Origin: Rhodospirillaceae bacterium UBA3470
GTDB lineage: Bacteria > Pseudomonadota > Alphaproteobacteria > Rhodospirillales > Casp-alpha2
Assembly: GCA_002378125.1 (NCBI GenBank)
Contig: DFRF01000202.1
Coordinates: 1-24,215 of the forward strand
Reading direction: 5' to 3'
DNA length: 24,215 nt
In this document: positions 1 through 8,100 of the stretch, in pieces
Layout: each line of letters opens with the position of its first letter
Numbering within the stretch: the first letter of the stretch is position 1
The notes under the pieces: generated by a model
What the model was told of the DNA's origin: nothing
Database searches by the model: none
Seen by the model: only the letters and a program-made list of their open reading frames with translations
Translations under genes and position numbers: made by a program

Positions 1-18
1 AGGCTCAGAAACGTTGAT

Positions 19-1254
19 TTAAGACACCCGCTTTCCGGGTGGCAGCATATATGCCACGCTCGTGGCGATGCCCATACACAGCGCCAACGCAATAAAAACC
101 GTCTCCAGTCCCCAGATATCAGCGATCAACCCACCCACAATCGGCACCAGGGTCGAGAACCCGGCCTGAGCCCCGAACAAGAGACTGATGGCGCTGCCGC
201 CCATCTCCTTTGGCACCAGATCCATGGACCAACTGTGCACTACGGGACGGACGGCGAACAAAGTGAAGCCGAGAAAGAGAAGAAGAACCATAAACGGCAT
301 AGGAACGGTGATGGCCGGCACCACGGCAATCACCAACGTCGTCGCCGCCAGACCGGCTAAGACTACAGGCCGCCGACCGGTGCGATCCGAGAGTGTTCCC
401 GCCACGGGCCCAGCAATCATGCCGCCAACCTGCAGGGACGTCAGCGCTACGCCCAACAGGATGGACCCAAAACCCAAGTCATCCAGCATCAACAGCGGCA
501 GAAAGAACAGAAGGCCGTTCTGGGCCATCGACCGAAAGGCCGCCATCAAACAAATGCCAAGGAAAGCGCCATTCCGCAGCACATTTAGAATACCCTTGAT
601 ATAGTCGCCGATACTCAAGCCTCCGATGGCGTCACCATCGACCTTATCCCCGGCCGACGCTGCCCGCCCGCGGCCGTCCAATAACATATACAGCACCACT
701 GCCATCGCAAAGATTGGCACCGCACATACCGCCGCCGTGGTCTGCCAGGTTGTCCACATCAACAAGACACCGGCAACCAACGGTGCGATCATGTCCCCGA
801 AACTCGCACCCAAGGTATGAATCGACAGAACATAACCACGGCTTCCCGGGAAGCGCTCGGCAAGATAGGAGATAGCAGCTGGATGCCACAGGTTATTCGT
901 CGCACCGATGAAGACCAGCATGAAAATGATCAACCAGATGCCCTCGGCCAATCCCATGACAAATAAGGCCCCACCGCCAATCACCAGCGAGATTGCCTGC
1001 AACAGAACCCGACGCCCTGTGATGTCTACGAGCGCTCCGCTTCCCGCATTCGCGGCGAAGGAAGAAATGAAAAAAACGGAGGCGAATATCCCGGCTTCCG
1101 CGTAGCTGAGGCCCAAGTCTTCGCGAATGAAGGGCACAAGGACATAGAAGGTCGCCATGATCCAATGTGTGGCACCGTGCCCACCAGCGACCAAAAAGGC
1201 CGGCCCCTGTCCCTTCCAATTGAGACCTGTCATTTGTTCAATTGAAGCAAACAT
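19..1254 (-). CDS. MFS transporter
   Basis: A 411-residue polytopic membrane protein of the major facilitator superfamily, of the usual length for the 12-helix class. Hydrophobic segments run through the whole chain in two blocks, split by a hydrophilic loop near residues 193-213. The loop 2-3 signature appears as GALVDITGRRVLL near residue 75, and its repeat in the second half as GTLSDRTGRRPVV near residue 285, which is the duplicated layout of the superfamily. It should sit in the inner membrane and move a small solute by proton coupling. The substrate cannot be read from the sequence. It is transcribed away from the crotonase operon, so the 125-base gap holds both promoters. No terminator was seen in the 18 bases left after its stop. 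Family assignment is firm; the role (efflux or organic-acid uptake) is open. Confidence 0.9.
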   Translation of the reverse strand: MFASIEQMTGLNWKGQGPAFLVAGGHGATHWIMATFYVLVPFIREDLGLSYAEAGIFASVFFISSFAANAGSGALVDITGRRVLLQAISLVIGGGALFVMGLAEGIWLIIFMLVFIGATNNLWHPAAISYLAERFPGSRGYVLSIHTLGASFGDMIAPLVAGVLLMWTTWQTTAAVCAVPIFAMAVVLYMLLDGRGRAASAGDKVDGDAIGGLSIGDYIKGILNVLRNGAFLGICLMAAFRSMAQNGLLFFLPLLMLDDLGFGSILLGVALTSLQVGGMIAGPVAGTLSDRTGRRPVVLAGLAATTLVIAVVPAITVPMPFMVLLLFLGFTLFAVRPVVHSWSMDLVPKEMGGSAISLLFGAQAGFSTLVPIVGGLIADIWGLETVFIALALCMGIATSVAYMLPPGKRVS

Positions 1255-1323
1255 AGCGTGAACCTAGGCCCGCCTTCCTCCTTCGGCAAGACCGAACGGA
1301 GTGTCAAAGTCGTTGCTTTTGCG

Positions 1324-1351
1324 TTGTCTCCAAGGCCGGAGACCGTAAAAT
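1324..1351 (+). promoter_or_regulatory. Candidate sigma70-type promoter for the crotonase operon
   Basis: TTGTCT (1324-1329) and TAAAAT (1346-1351) are separated by 16 bases. The first matches four of six bases of the -35 consensus and the second five of six of the -10. Transcription would begin near 1358, just upstream of the start codon at 1380. This also argues against the upstream in-frame ATG at 1350, which lies inside the -10 box. Inferred from motif match only. Confidence 0.4.
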
Positions 1352-1379
1352 GTGCGGAGTTCATCGAAAGGGAAATTCC

Positions 1380-2171
1380 ATGAGTGATATCACCGATCAA
1401 TTGGTCATTTCGAAGGAAAATGGAGTGGGCTTGATCCAGCTTGACAACCAAGCCAAGCGCAACGCCATGACCTTTGATATGTGGCAAGGGATTCCTAAGG
1501 TTCTCGACGACTTCGAAGCGGATGACGCGGTACGCGTGGTCGTTGTTTCGGGCCGCGGGGGCAAGGCCTTTTGCGCCGGCGCGGATATCTCCCAATTCGA
1601 GAACAACCGCTCCAGCGAAGATGCGGTCGAAATTTACAACAATACGGTCAAGGCAGCGTCCGACAAGCTCGCCAATTGCAGCAAGCCGACGATCGCTAAG
1701 ATCGAAGGATTTTGCATTGGTGGTGGCGTCGGTCTGGCTTTGTGCTGCGATTTGCGGATTGCCAACGATGTCTCCACCTACGCCGTGCCCGCCGCAAAAC
1801 TAGGTCTGGGCTACCGGGCCGATGGCCTGACGCGGCTTGTGAATGTGGTCGGCCCCTCGTTCGCCAAGGAAATCTTTTACACGGCACGTCAGTTCAACCC
1901 GACCGAAGCGTTGGAGATGGGCCTCATCAACCGAATCGTGCCGCGCACCATGCTGAACACATACGTGGATGACTATGCCAAGACCATCGCGCACAACGCG
2001 CCCTTAACAATTTATGCGGCCAAGGTGGTTATTGACGAGTTGATCAACCCTGACGGTGGCGACGAAGTTCGCATGGCGCAGGTTGTCGACGACTGCTTCA
2101 ACAGTGCCGACTACCAAGAAGGCCGCAAAGCGTTCATGGAGAAACGCAAGCCCCAGTTCCAAGGCAAGTAA
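1380..2171 (+). CDS. Enoyl-CoA hydratase/isomerase (crotonase) family protein with atypical active site
   Basis: A 263-residue crotonase-fold protein of normal family length. The start at 1380 is preferred over an in-frame ATG at 1350 because AAAGGGA lies at the right distance before 1380 and the family N-terminus begins here. The CoA-binding and oxyanion-hole segments are present: AFCAGADISQF (residues 63-73) and EGFCIGGGVGLAL (109-121). However, the two glutamates that drive water addition in rat mitochondrial hydratase (Glu144 and Glu164) align with Gly118 and Ala138 here. Ordinary enoyl-CoA hydration is therefore doubtful. It may be an isomerase, a CoA-thioester hydrolase or lyase, or may only bind CoA esters. 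It is the first gene of an operon; the next start codon lies one base after its stop. The alignment was done by eye. Confidence 0.88.
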   Translation: MSDITDQLVISKENGVGLIQLDNQAKRNAMTFDMWQGIPKVLDDFEADDAVRVVVVSGRGGKAFCAGADISQFENNRSSEDAVEIYNNTVKAASDKLANCSKPTIAKIEGFCIGGGVGLALCCDLRIANDVSTYAVPAAKLGLGYRADGLTRLVNVVGPSFAKEIFYTARQFNPTEALEMGLINRIVPRTMLNTYVDDYAKTIAHNAPLTIYAAKVVIDELINPDGGDEVRMAQVVDDCFNSADYQEGRKAFMEKRKPQFQGK

Positions 2172-2172
2172 A

Positions 2173-3930
2173 GTGGCGGGCCCATCCGAGCCCAACGCTG
2201 CTTTTTATTTCAACCCCGAAAACTACCAAACCTCGGGAGATGGCGTCGTTGGACGTCAATCCGCGACGGGTGGCTTTCTGCGCGGTTTCATCCAGCACGG
2301 CGGCACGGACCGTTTTTTCATCTACGCTGATTCGGCCAATGTGTTCGAGAAATTTCAGCGCTTTGCAGTCGATGCCGGCGCCCGGGCGGACCAAGCGGCA
2401 GCTTTTCTGCCCGTGACGACCGCGCACCTCAAACAACTGGGCACCGTATTTCGGCCGGGCCCGGACCTGGGCGACCTGGCCTGGCGGCGGCGGCACTTCG
2501 ATCAACGTGATTTTTCTATCTGTGGGATCACCCATACGGTATCGGAAACCATGGCTATGCAGGTGATCGGCAATCTGATGATCGCCCCGGTCCAACCTTG
2601 GGATGCCCTGGTCTGCACTACCGAATGTGTGAAGGGCGTGATTGAGCGCCTTTTAGCCGATTGGGCAGATTACCTGGGGGCGCGGTTCGAGCATGACGTC
2701 CAACTGCCGTGCCGGCTTCCGGTGATCCCCCTTGGCGTCGACAGCGCTGCGATGGCGGCGAAGGCGGACGACAGCTACGCCCGCACAAACCTTCGCGAGA
2801 CCTTGGGCATCAAGGACGGCGACATCGCGCTCCTGTACGCAGGTCGGCTGAACCATGTGGAGAAGGCCAATCCCATACCCATGTATCTGGGGGCCCAAGC
2901 CGCGGCTGCCAATACGAGGGTCCGACTGCATCTAATCCAGGCCGGCCAAGCCACCAACGCCGAGGTCGAGAGCGCCTTCAAGCAAGCCGCCGCAGCCTTT
3001 GCTCCCAAAGTCAACCATCACTTCATCGACGGCAGGCGTGACGGTCTTTATGACAAGGTCTGGGCAGCGGCGGACATCTTCATTTCCCTATCGGATAATA
3101 TCCAGGAATCCTTTGGCCTGACACCCATCGAGGCCATGGCGGCGGGTCTTCCAGTGGTGATCAGCAATTATAACGGCTACCGCGAAAGTGTTCGCGATGG
3201 CGTCGAAGGGCTTACCGTACCAAGCGCCCAACCGGCACCCGGGGCGGGCGCAGAGATGGCGTTCCTCTATGATTCGGGGTTCGTACCCTACCCGGTTTTC
3301 ACCGCAGCCATCTCCCAAAGCACAGCCGTGAACGTGCCCGCGGCGGCCAAAGCATTGAGCCGACTGATCGAGAACGGTGACCTGCGTGCACGCCTGGGGG
3401 CAGCGGGCCAACAACGGGCCGCTAGCGTCTACGACTGGCGCCACGTTGTCCGCGCTCATCAAGAGCTCTGGACCGAACTGACCGACGTGCGCACCCACGG
3501 TAAAGAGAGCGTTCCCCCCTTTCCGGGCAAGGCACCATTCCCTCTCGCGCCGGACCCGTTTGGGCCGTTTCTCGCCCATGCCACAGGCCTGCTGGACGCC
3601 AACACGACACTTTTGGCCGATGGTCCCTTCGATGAAGAGGCATTTCAAGCCCTCTATCGCTCCGACATTGCCACCCCCCTGTCGGCGGTATTGCTGGATG
3701 AAGCGGACACGACCAACTTGCTGAAGCGGATCATCAATGCTGGGGCCATGTCGGCCGGTGACGCGACCAAATACATGGCGCAGGAGAAAATTACGCCGTT
3801 ATATCTAACCCTCGGCTGGCTTGCGAAAGTGGGATTGATAGCTGTTACCGCGACGCCCATCGACGCTGCTTCGCGCATCGACAGTCATTTCGGCCGCTCC
3901 GAAACCTGGCGCAAACTGGGCAGCGGGTAG
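2173..3930 (+). CDS. GT4-type (GT-B fold) glycosyltransferase with C-terminal extension
   Basis: A 585-residue protein if translation begins at GTG 2173, one base after the crotonase stop; upstream in-frame codons lie inside the crotonase gene and do not look like protein. The central and C-terminal Rossmann half carries the group 1 glycosyltransferase signs: YAGRLNHVEKAN near 225-236 and the E-x7-E motif with Glu312 and Glu320 (QESFGLTPIEAMAAGLP), which binds the nucleotide-sugar donor. A usual GT4 enzyme has 350-420 residues. Here the glycosyltransferase part ends near residue 446 and about 139 further residues follow, including a segment (roughly 530-570) that could be helical and winged-helix-like. 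Tight linkage to the crotonase gene (1 base) and the BenE gene (8 bases) indicates one transcript. Donor and acceptor are unknown. A cytoplasmic or membrane-associated location is likely, as no signal peptide is seen. Confidence 0.82.
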   Translation: MAGPSEPNAAFYFNPENYQTSGDGVVGRQSATGGFLRGFIQHGGTDRFFIYADSANVFEKFQRFAVDAGARADQAAAFLPVTTAHLKQLGTVFRPGPDLGDLAWRRRHFDQRDFSICGITHTVSETMAMQVIGNLMIAPVQPWDALVCTTECVKGVIERLLADWADYLGARFEHDVQLPCRLPVIPLGVDSAAMAAKADDSYARTNLRETLGIKDGDIALLYAGRLNHVEKANPIPMYLGAQAAAANTRVRLHLIQAGQATNAEVESAFKQAAAAFAPKVNHHFIDGRRDGLYDKVWAAADIFISLSDNIQESFGLTPIEAMAAGLPVVISNYNGYRESVRDGVEGLTVPSAQPAPGAGAEMAFLYDSGFVPYPVFTAAISQSTAVNVPAAAKALSRLIENGDLRARLGAAGQQRAASVYDWRHVVRAHQELWTELTDVRTHGKESVPPFPGKAPFPLAPDPFGPFLAHATGLLDANTTLLADGPFDEEAFQALYRSDIATPLSAVLLDEADTTNLLKRIINAGAMSAGDATKYMAQEKITPLYLTLGWLAKVGLIAVTATPIDAASRIDSHFGRSETWRKLGSG

Positions 3931-3938
3931 AGGGCATC

Positions 3939-5189
3939 ATGTTCCCAGCCTTTTCCTCGGAACGGCCGCCACAGCCACTAACCAACCCAACGCGGGTGGC
4001 TCGTGACACCACGGCCAAACAGGTCACTATCGGCCTAGTCGGTTGTATCTTCGCTGTGTCCGGCCCAACCGCAATCATGCTGGCCGTCGGCAACCAAGCT
4101 GGGATGGACCATGGCGAACTCGCTTCTTGGTTGTTCGGGGCGTTTTTCATTAATGGATTTATCAGTCTGATCATGTGCTGGACCTACCGCCAGCCCGTCG
4201 TGTTCCTTTGGTCGATACCGGGGATCGTTCTGGTCGGTCCGGCGCTGGAACACATGAGCTTCGCGGAAGTCCTTGGTGCTTACTACGCGGCCGGCGCAGC
4301 GATGCTGATCCTGGGCCTGTCTGGATGGGTCCGGCGGATCATGGAGGTCATTCCCTTACCCATCGTCATGGGCATGGTGGCCGGGGTTTTCCTTCAGTTC
4401 GGCCTGGATTGGATCAAGGCCTTCACTACCGCGCCGGTAATCGCCTTCTCCATGACAGCCGCCTTCTTTGCCACGACGGCCGCACCCGCCGTTGCCAATC
4501 GCATCCCACCGTTGATCGTCGCTATCGCCGTAGGCGCTCTTTGCCTCGCAGGCCTCGGCGACGGTCCGGACATGGCGGAAATGCCCAATACGTTGGCAAC
4601 GCCGATCTTCCAGCTCCCGGCATTCTCTTGGCAAGCCATGTTAGAGTTGGTCGTACCGTTGATGGTCACAGTCCTCGCGGCGCAGAACAGCCAAGGGATT
4701 ACAGTGCTCACGGCCGCAGGCCATCGCCCCCCCATCAACACAATCACCTCGGTGTGCGGGATCGGTTCCTTGATCACGGCAACGGTGGGGACGGTGTCTA
4801 CCTGCCTCACCGGCCCTCTAAATGCCATTCTAGCCGGCAGCGGCACTGCCCGCGAAGGCCAATACACTGCGGCCTTGCTGGCCTGTATTGGCGCCATGTT
4901 GTTCGGTCTATTCGCGCCATTCTTCACCTCGCTGATGCTGGCGACGCCCGCGGAGTTTATCGCGACGTTGGCCGGCATCGCCCTATTGTACGTGCTTCGG
5001 GGTGCCTTCATGGCGGCGTTTCGCGGCGATTTCGCGATGGGCGGCTTGATCTCCTTTATGGTCACGGTGTCGGATATTTCGCTATTTAACATCGGTGCGC
5101 CATTTTGGGGCCTGGTGTTTGGATTTGCCGCCTCCTGGATGCTGGAACGCAATGATTTCGAAGCCCAAGGGCGAAACGCCACCAGTTAG
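3939..5189 (+). CDS. BenE-family transporter (benzoate/H+ symporter type)
   Basis: A 416-residue membrane protein matching the BenE family, whose namesake imports benzoate with protons in Acinetobacter. Evidence is about a dozen hydrophobic segments and the family hallmark in the second half, LAAQNSQGITVLTAAGHRPP near residues 246-265, followed by a Gly/Thr-rich segment (TATVGTVSTCLTGP). Length is typical. It starts 8 bases after the glycosyltransferase stop behind AGGG and is the last gene of the crotonase operon. The substrate could be benzoate or another aromatic or organic acid; no benzoate dioxygenase or ring-cleavage gene is visible in the window, so benzoate itself is unproven. The following 110 bases are AT-rich, containing AAGAAG and CTTCTT arms 14 bases apart, which is a poor terminator. 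Confidence 0.88.
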   Translation: MFPAFSSERPPQPLTNPTRVARDTTAKQVTIGLVGCIFAVSGPTAIMLAVGNQAGMDHGELASWLFGAFFINGFISLIMCWTYRQPVVFLWSIPGIVLVGPALEHMSFAEVLGAYYAAGAAMLILGLSGWVRRIMEVIPLPIVMGMVAGVFLQFGLDWIKAFTTAPVIAFSMTAAFFATTAAPAVANRIPPLIVAIAVGALCLAGLGDGPDMAEMPNTLATPIFQLPAFSWQAMLELVVPLMVTVLAAQNSQGITVLTAAGHRPPINTITSVCGIGSLITATVGTVSTCLTGPLNAILAGSGTAREGQYTAALLACIGAMLFGLFAPFFTSLMLATPAEFIATLAGIALLYVLRGAFMAAFRGDFAMGGLISFMVTVSDISLFNIGAPFWGLVFGFAASWMLERNDFEAQGRNATS

Positions 5190-5299
5190 AATCTTTTCAT
5201 CAGAATTATTTAAAATAAGAAGCATTGTGCATTTGTCTTCTTTGCCATTTACCCCCACATTCGAGGTAATCTCTCCACTCCAAATTAGGATTCCAAGAT

Positions 5300-6736
5300 A
5301 TGCCCAACTACCCCGACATCCAGCTTTTCATCGACGGCCAATGGCGTCACGGCGCCGAAGGCAAGACCTTGCCGATCATCGACCCCGCCACGGAAGAGGA
5401 GATTGGCCGTCTCGCCCATGCCACTCGTCCAGACCTGGACGCCGCCCTAGAAGCCGCGGAGAAGGGCTTTGGAATCTGGCGCAACACCTCCGTCTTCGAG
5501 CGCTACCAGATCATGCGTAAGGCCGCCCAACTTCTACGCGAGCGCAAGGATGACATTGCCTGGCTAATGACCCGCGACCAGGGCAAACCCCTAGCGCAAT
5601 CGGCCATGGAGATCGGGGTTGGGGCCGATACCATCGACTGGTTCGCAGAAGAGGCGCGGCGCACCTACGGGCAGGTCATCCCCGCCCGCGCGCCCGGCGT
5701 AACCCAAATGACCATGAAACTTCCCGTTGGGGTAGTCGCCGCCTTCACACCGTGGAATTTTCCAGTCAACCAGATCGTCCGTAAGCTATCGGCGGCCTTG
5801 GCCACAGGTTGTTCGATCATCGTCAAAGCACCAGAAGAGACCCCGGCATCACCCGCCGAGCTAATACGTGTCTTCCAGGACGCGGGCGTACCCGACGGCG
5901 TAGTCAATCTTGTCTACGGTATTCCAGCGGAAATTTCTGAATACCTAATCCCCCATCCCACGGTACGCAAAATCTCCTTCACTGGCTCGACCCCCGTTGG
6001 CAAACACCTTGCGGCGCTCGCAGGTGAACACATGAAGCGTGCGACCATGGAATTGGGCGGTCATGCGCCGGTACTGGTCTTCGAGGATGCGGACCTGGAC
6101 AACGCCATCAACGTCATGGCGCCGACAAAGTTACGAAACGCTGGTCAGGTCTGTGTCTCGCCGACCCGTTTCCTGGTCCAGGAAAACGCCGCTGAAAAAT
6201 TCATTGACGGGTTCGTCTCCGCTATGGAAAGCACCAAGGTTGGCAACGGCCTTGATCCCGAAACGGAAATGGGCCCACTTGCCAACGAACGACGTATTCC
6301 GGCCATGGAAGCGATGATTGCCGACGCCCAGTCGAAAGGCGCCGAACTCGTCACTGGTGGCGATCGCATTGGGAATCAAGGTTACTTCTTCCAACCCACC
6401 GTGCTTCGAAACGTCTCCCCCGACTCGGCGGCGATGAACGACGAACCCTTTGGTCCGATGGCGCTAATCAATACTTTCAAAACGCATGACGAGGCCGTAC
6501 ATGAGGCGAACCGACTACCTTACGGCCTGGCGGCCTATGCCTTCACTTCGTCGGCGGAGACACTACAGAAGCTCGGCCGTGAAGTAGAAAGCGGCATGCT
6601 CACAGTTAACCACGTGGGTCTGGCGCTACCCGAGGTGCCCTTCGGCGGAATACAGGATTCCGGCTACGGCACGGAAGGTGGTTCCGATGCAGTAGAGCCA
6701 TACCTGGAAACCCGGTTCGTGACGGCATTGACCTAA
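5300..6736 (+). CDS. NAD(P)-dependent aldehyde dehydrogenase, succinate-semialdehyde dehydrogenase type
   Basis: A 478-residue aldehyde dehydrogenase with every catalytic feature: Asn153 in PWNFP, Lys176 in VKAPEE, the cofactor glycine motif FTGSTPVGK (227-235), the general base Glu251 in MELGGHAP, and the nucleophile Cys285 in NAGQVCVSPTRF. It oxidises an aldehyde to the acid in the cytoplasm. The sequence pattern (NAGQVCVSPTR, ELGGHAPVLVFEDADLD) is closest in my recognition to the succinate-semialdehyde or glutarate-semialdehyde group (GabD-like), but the substrate is not decided by these motifs. The start at 5300 follows AGGA at a suitable distance, and the 110-base AT-rich gap before it could hold a promoter (TAAAAT at 5211-5216). 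A hairpin follows 11 bases after the stop. Confidence 0.9.
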   Translation: MPNYPDIQLFIDGQWRHGAEGKTLPIIDPATEEEIGRLAHATRPDLDAALEAAEKGFGIWRNTSVFERYQIMRKAAQLLRERKDDIAWLMTRDQGKPLAQSAMEIGVGADTIDWFAEEARRTYGQVIPARAPGVTQMTMKLPVGVVAAFTPWNFPVNQIVRKLSAALATGCSIIVKAPEETPASPAELIRVFQDAGVPDGVVNLVYGIPAEISEYLIPHPTVRKISFTGSTPVGKHLAALAGEHMKRATMELGGHAPVLVFEDADLDNAINVMAPTKLRNAGQVCVSPTRFLVQENAAEKFIDGFVSAMESTKVGNGLDPETEMGPLANERRIPAMEAMIADAQSKGAELVTGGDRIGNQGYFFQPTVLRNVSPDSAAMNDEPFGPMALINTFKTHDEAVHEANRLPYGLAAYAFTSSAETLQKLGREVESGMLTVNHVGLALPEVPFGGIQDSGYGTEGGSDAVEPYLETRFVTALT

Positions 6737-6747
6737 TAAGCTGAATA

Positions 6748-6762
6748 GACCGGCGTCCGGTC
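6748..6762 (+). terminator. Hairpin after the aldehyde dehydrogenase gene
   Basis: GACCGG (6748-6753) and CCGGTC (6757-6762) form a perfect 6-base-pair GC-rich stem with a 3-base loop, 11 bases after the stop codon. No T-run follows, so it is not a classical intrinsic terminator; it may stabilise the 3' end or assist Rho-dependent ending. Confidence 0.35.
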
Positions 6763-6989
6763 GGGTGATCGTGCCGTCCCGGAAAACCGGCCTGGCGACC
6801 TGCAAGGTCCTGTCAACCAATTTACAGAGCTGATAGGCGCTCATGATGTGTGTCACGCGACCGTCACCCTCCAGGGACTGCTCGCCGGGGAGGCTATACA
6901 GATATTGCCTTTCCAGCCGCCGCAGGGTCCCGGCTATATGGCCAATCAGCCGGTCATCCGTCCCCGCAGAATATAGAGCTTCCTTTGCC

Positions 6990-7017
6990 ATTCCCATAAT
7001 TCCCAAACCATGGGAAT
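6990..7017. repeat. Three copies of ATTCCCA, two forming an inverted repeat
   Basis: ATTCCCA occurs at 6990-6996 and 6999-7005, and its reverse complement TGGGAAT at 7011-7017. The latter two form a 7-base inverted repeat with a 5-base spacer (7006-7010). Clustered half-sites of this kind can be a protein-binding site. It lies about 260 bases before the SDR start codon and could serve that gene, but no regulator is identified. Confidence 0.35.
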
Positions 7018-7274
7018 ATCCCCGATGAACCAATCGGTACAACCAATGCCCCACCACTGAGTGATCTTAGTTCACCAGAGAGCGTAACGGAGCTCCAATG
7101 GGTTGATATAGTCAGATACGGTCACCGCATGTTGCCTGATTAAAGGGCGCCCCAATGCAGGCACGTTGGAAGCGCAGTTGGCAATGGCGGTCTTGGCGCC
7201 CAAACCCCGTTGCCAAGGGCTGAGAAGCCTGAAAACATCCGGTTCAAGTAGCTCAGACAACAGGGAGATTCAGC

Positions 7275-8066
7275 ATGGATTTAGAGCTTCAAGGTCGAGT
7301 GGCGACGATCACCGGAGGCGGACGCGGCATCGGCAAGGCGGTGGCCCTGGCCCTAGCCGATCACGGCGTAAGCGTTGGGATTTGTGGCCGCACGGCGGAA
7401 ACCTTGAACGCCACGGCTGAAGAAATCCGTGCCAAGGGCGTCGACGCCTGGCCGATTGTCGTCGACGTTCGCATGCTTGAGAACATCCAGGCCTTTATCA
7501 GCCAAGTTGCCGCCACGGCGGGGCGACTAGACATTCACGTCAACAATGCCGTCAGTTCCGTTCGCGCACCCATGAACGAGCAGACGGATGACTTGTGGCG
7601 CAACCATTTGGACGTAAAATTGATGGCCTATATCCGCAGCGCGCGGGAGGTCTTGCCCCACATGCAGAAGAACGGTTGGGGCAGGATCGTCAACATCGGC
7701 GGGATCACGGCGCGCATATCGGCGTCACACCGCGTGACCAACGGCGTAATCAACGCTGGCGTAGCAAATTTCACTAAGTCCTTCGCCGACTTCATAGCCC
7801 GTGACAAGATCACCGTGAATTGCGTTCATCCTGGCACGACCGTGACCGATCGGATGATGGAAGGGTTCGAACGCTATGCCCGCGACGCAGGGGTGAGCGT
7901 CGAAGAAATGGAACGCCAGAAAGCCCAAGAGATTCCCATGGGCGAGTTCACACAACCCGAGGACATCGCCAACGCCGTCCTGTTCTTCTGCTCGCCCATG
8001 GCGCGCATGGTTACCGGGCAAGCTATTGCCGTTGATGGCGGCATCTCGGATGCCATTAACTACTGA
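7275..8066 (+). CDS. SDR-fold protein lacking the canonical catalytic tetrad
   Basis: A 263-residue short-chain dehydrogenase/reductase fold protein of classical length. The N-terminal nucleotide-binding motif TGGGRGIG (13-20) is intact, an acidic Asp64 (VVDV) is in place, and the C-terminal MVTGQAIAVDGG segment is normal. The active site is not: by position, the tetrad Asn-Ser-Tyr-Lys is replaced by Lys115 (in DVKL), Gly143 (NIGGI), Asn156 and Asn160 (TNGVIN), and the NNAG motif reads NNAV (90-93). Related SDRs with altered active sites are known to me as a minor subfamily, so this is probably not sequencing error. It may use different chemistry or only bind NAD(P). The start at 7275 has CAGGGAGA about 7 bases upstream. 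Its stop faces the aminotransferase stop across 34 bases. Confidence 0.85.
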   Translation: MDLELQGRVATITGGGRGIGKAVALALADHGVSVGICGRTAETLNATAEEIRAKGVDAWPIVVDVRMLENIQAFISQVAATAGRLDIHVNNAVSSVRAPMNEQTDDLWRNHLDVKLMAYIRSAREVLPHMQKNGWGRIVNIGGITARISASHRVTNGVINAGVANFTKSFADFIARDKITVNCVHPGTTVTDRMMEGFERYARDAGVSVEEMERQKAQEIPMGEFTQPEDIANAVLFFCSPMARMVTGQAIAVDGGISDAINY

Positions 8067-8100
8067 ACGCAGGACGACAGAACCGGCATCCGGACACGGG

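Larger units (their letters stand above)
6737..7274. other. 538-base stretch without a recognisable gene
   Basis: Between the aldehyde dehydrogenase stop and the SDR start. On the minus strand there are two overlapping-by-neighbourhood open frames, 7260-7072 (62 residues) and 7057 running down into the antisense of the aldehyde dehydrogenase (GTG start, 143 residues), in different frames. Their translations resemble no family I know. The second contains a non-repetitive, protein-like stretch (residues about 22-110), so a decayed or short orphan gene is possible. The interval also carries the hairpin at 6748-6762 and the ATTCCCA repeats at 6990-7017. The last bases hold the ribosome binding site of the SDR gene. 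No tRNA, IS or CRISPR structure seen. Confidence 0.4.

Noticed and set aside
1350..1379. Upstream start for the crotonase gene
   Set aside because: Lies within the candidate -10 box, lacks a ribosome binding site and adds residues foreign to the family; 1380 has a good site.
2056..2172. Upstream start for the glycosyltransferase inside the crotonase gene
   Set aside because: The extra 39 residues are the shifted-frame reading of the crotonase C-terminus; GTG 2173 fits the operon spacing.
4175..5089. Plus-strand open frame (304 codons) in a second frame within the BenE gene
   Set aside because: Arg/His/Gly-rich translation typical of an out-of-frame reading of GC-rich DNA; no hydrophobic segments or motifs.
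4394..5182. Long minus-strand open frame (262 codons) opposite the BenE gene
   Set aside because: Composition is that of an antisense shadow of a GC-rich membrane-protein gene; no motif, no ribosome binding site, and the plus-strand frame is a clear BenE family member.
5217..5242. Terminator after BenE from AAGAAG/CTTCTT arms
   Set aside because: AT-rich 6-base stem with a 14-base loop and no T-run; too weak to call.
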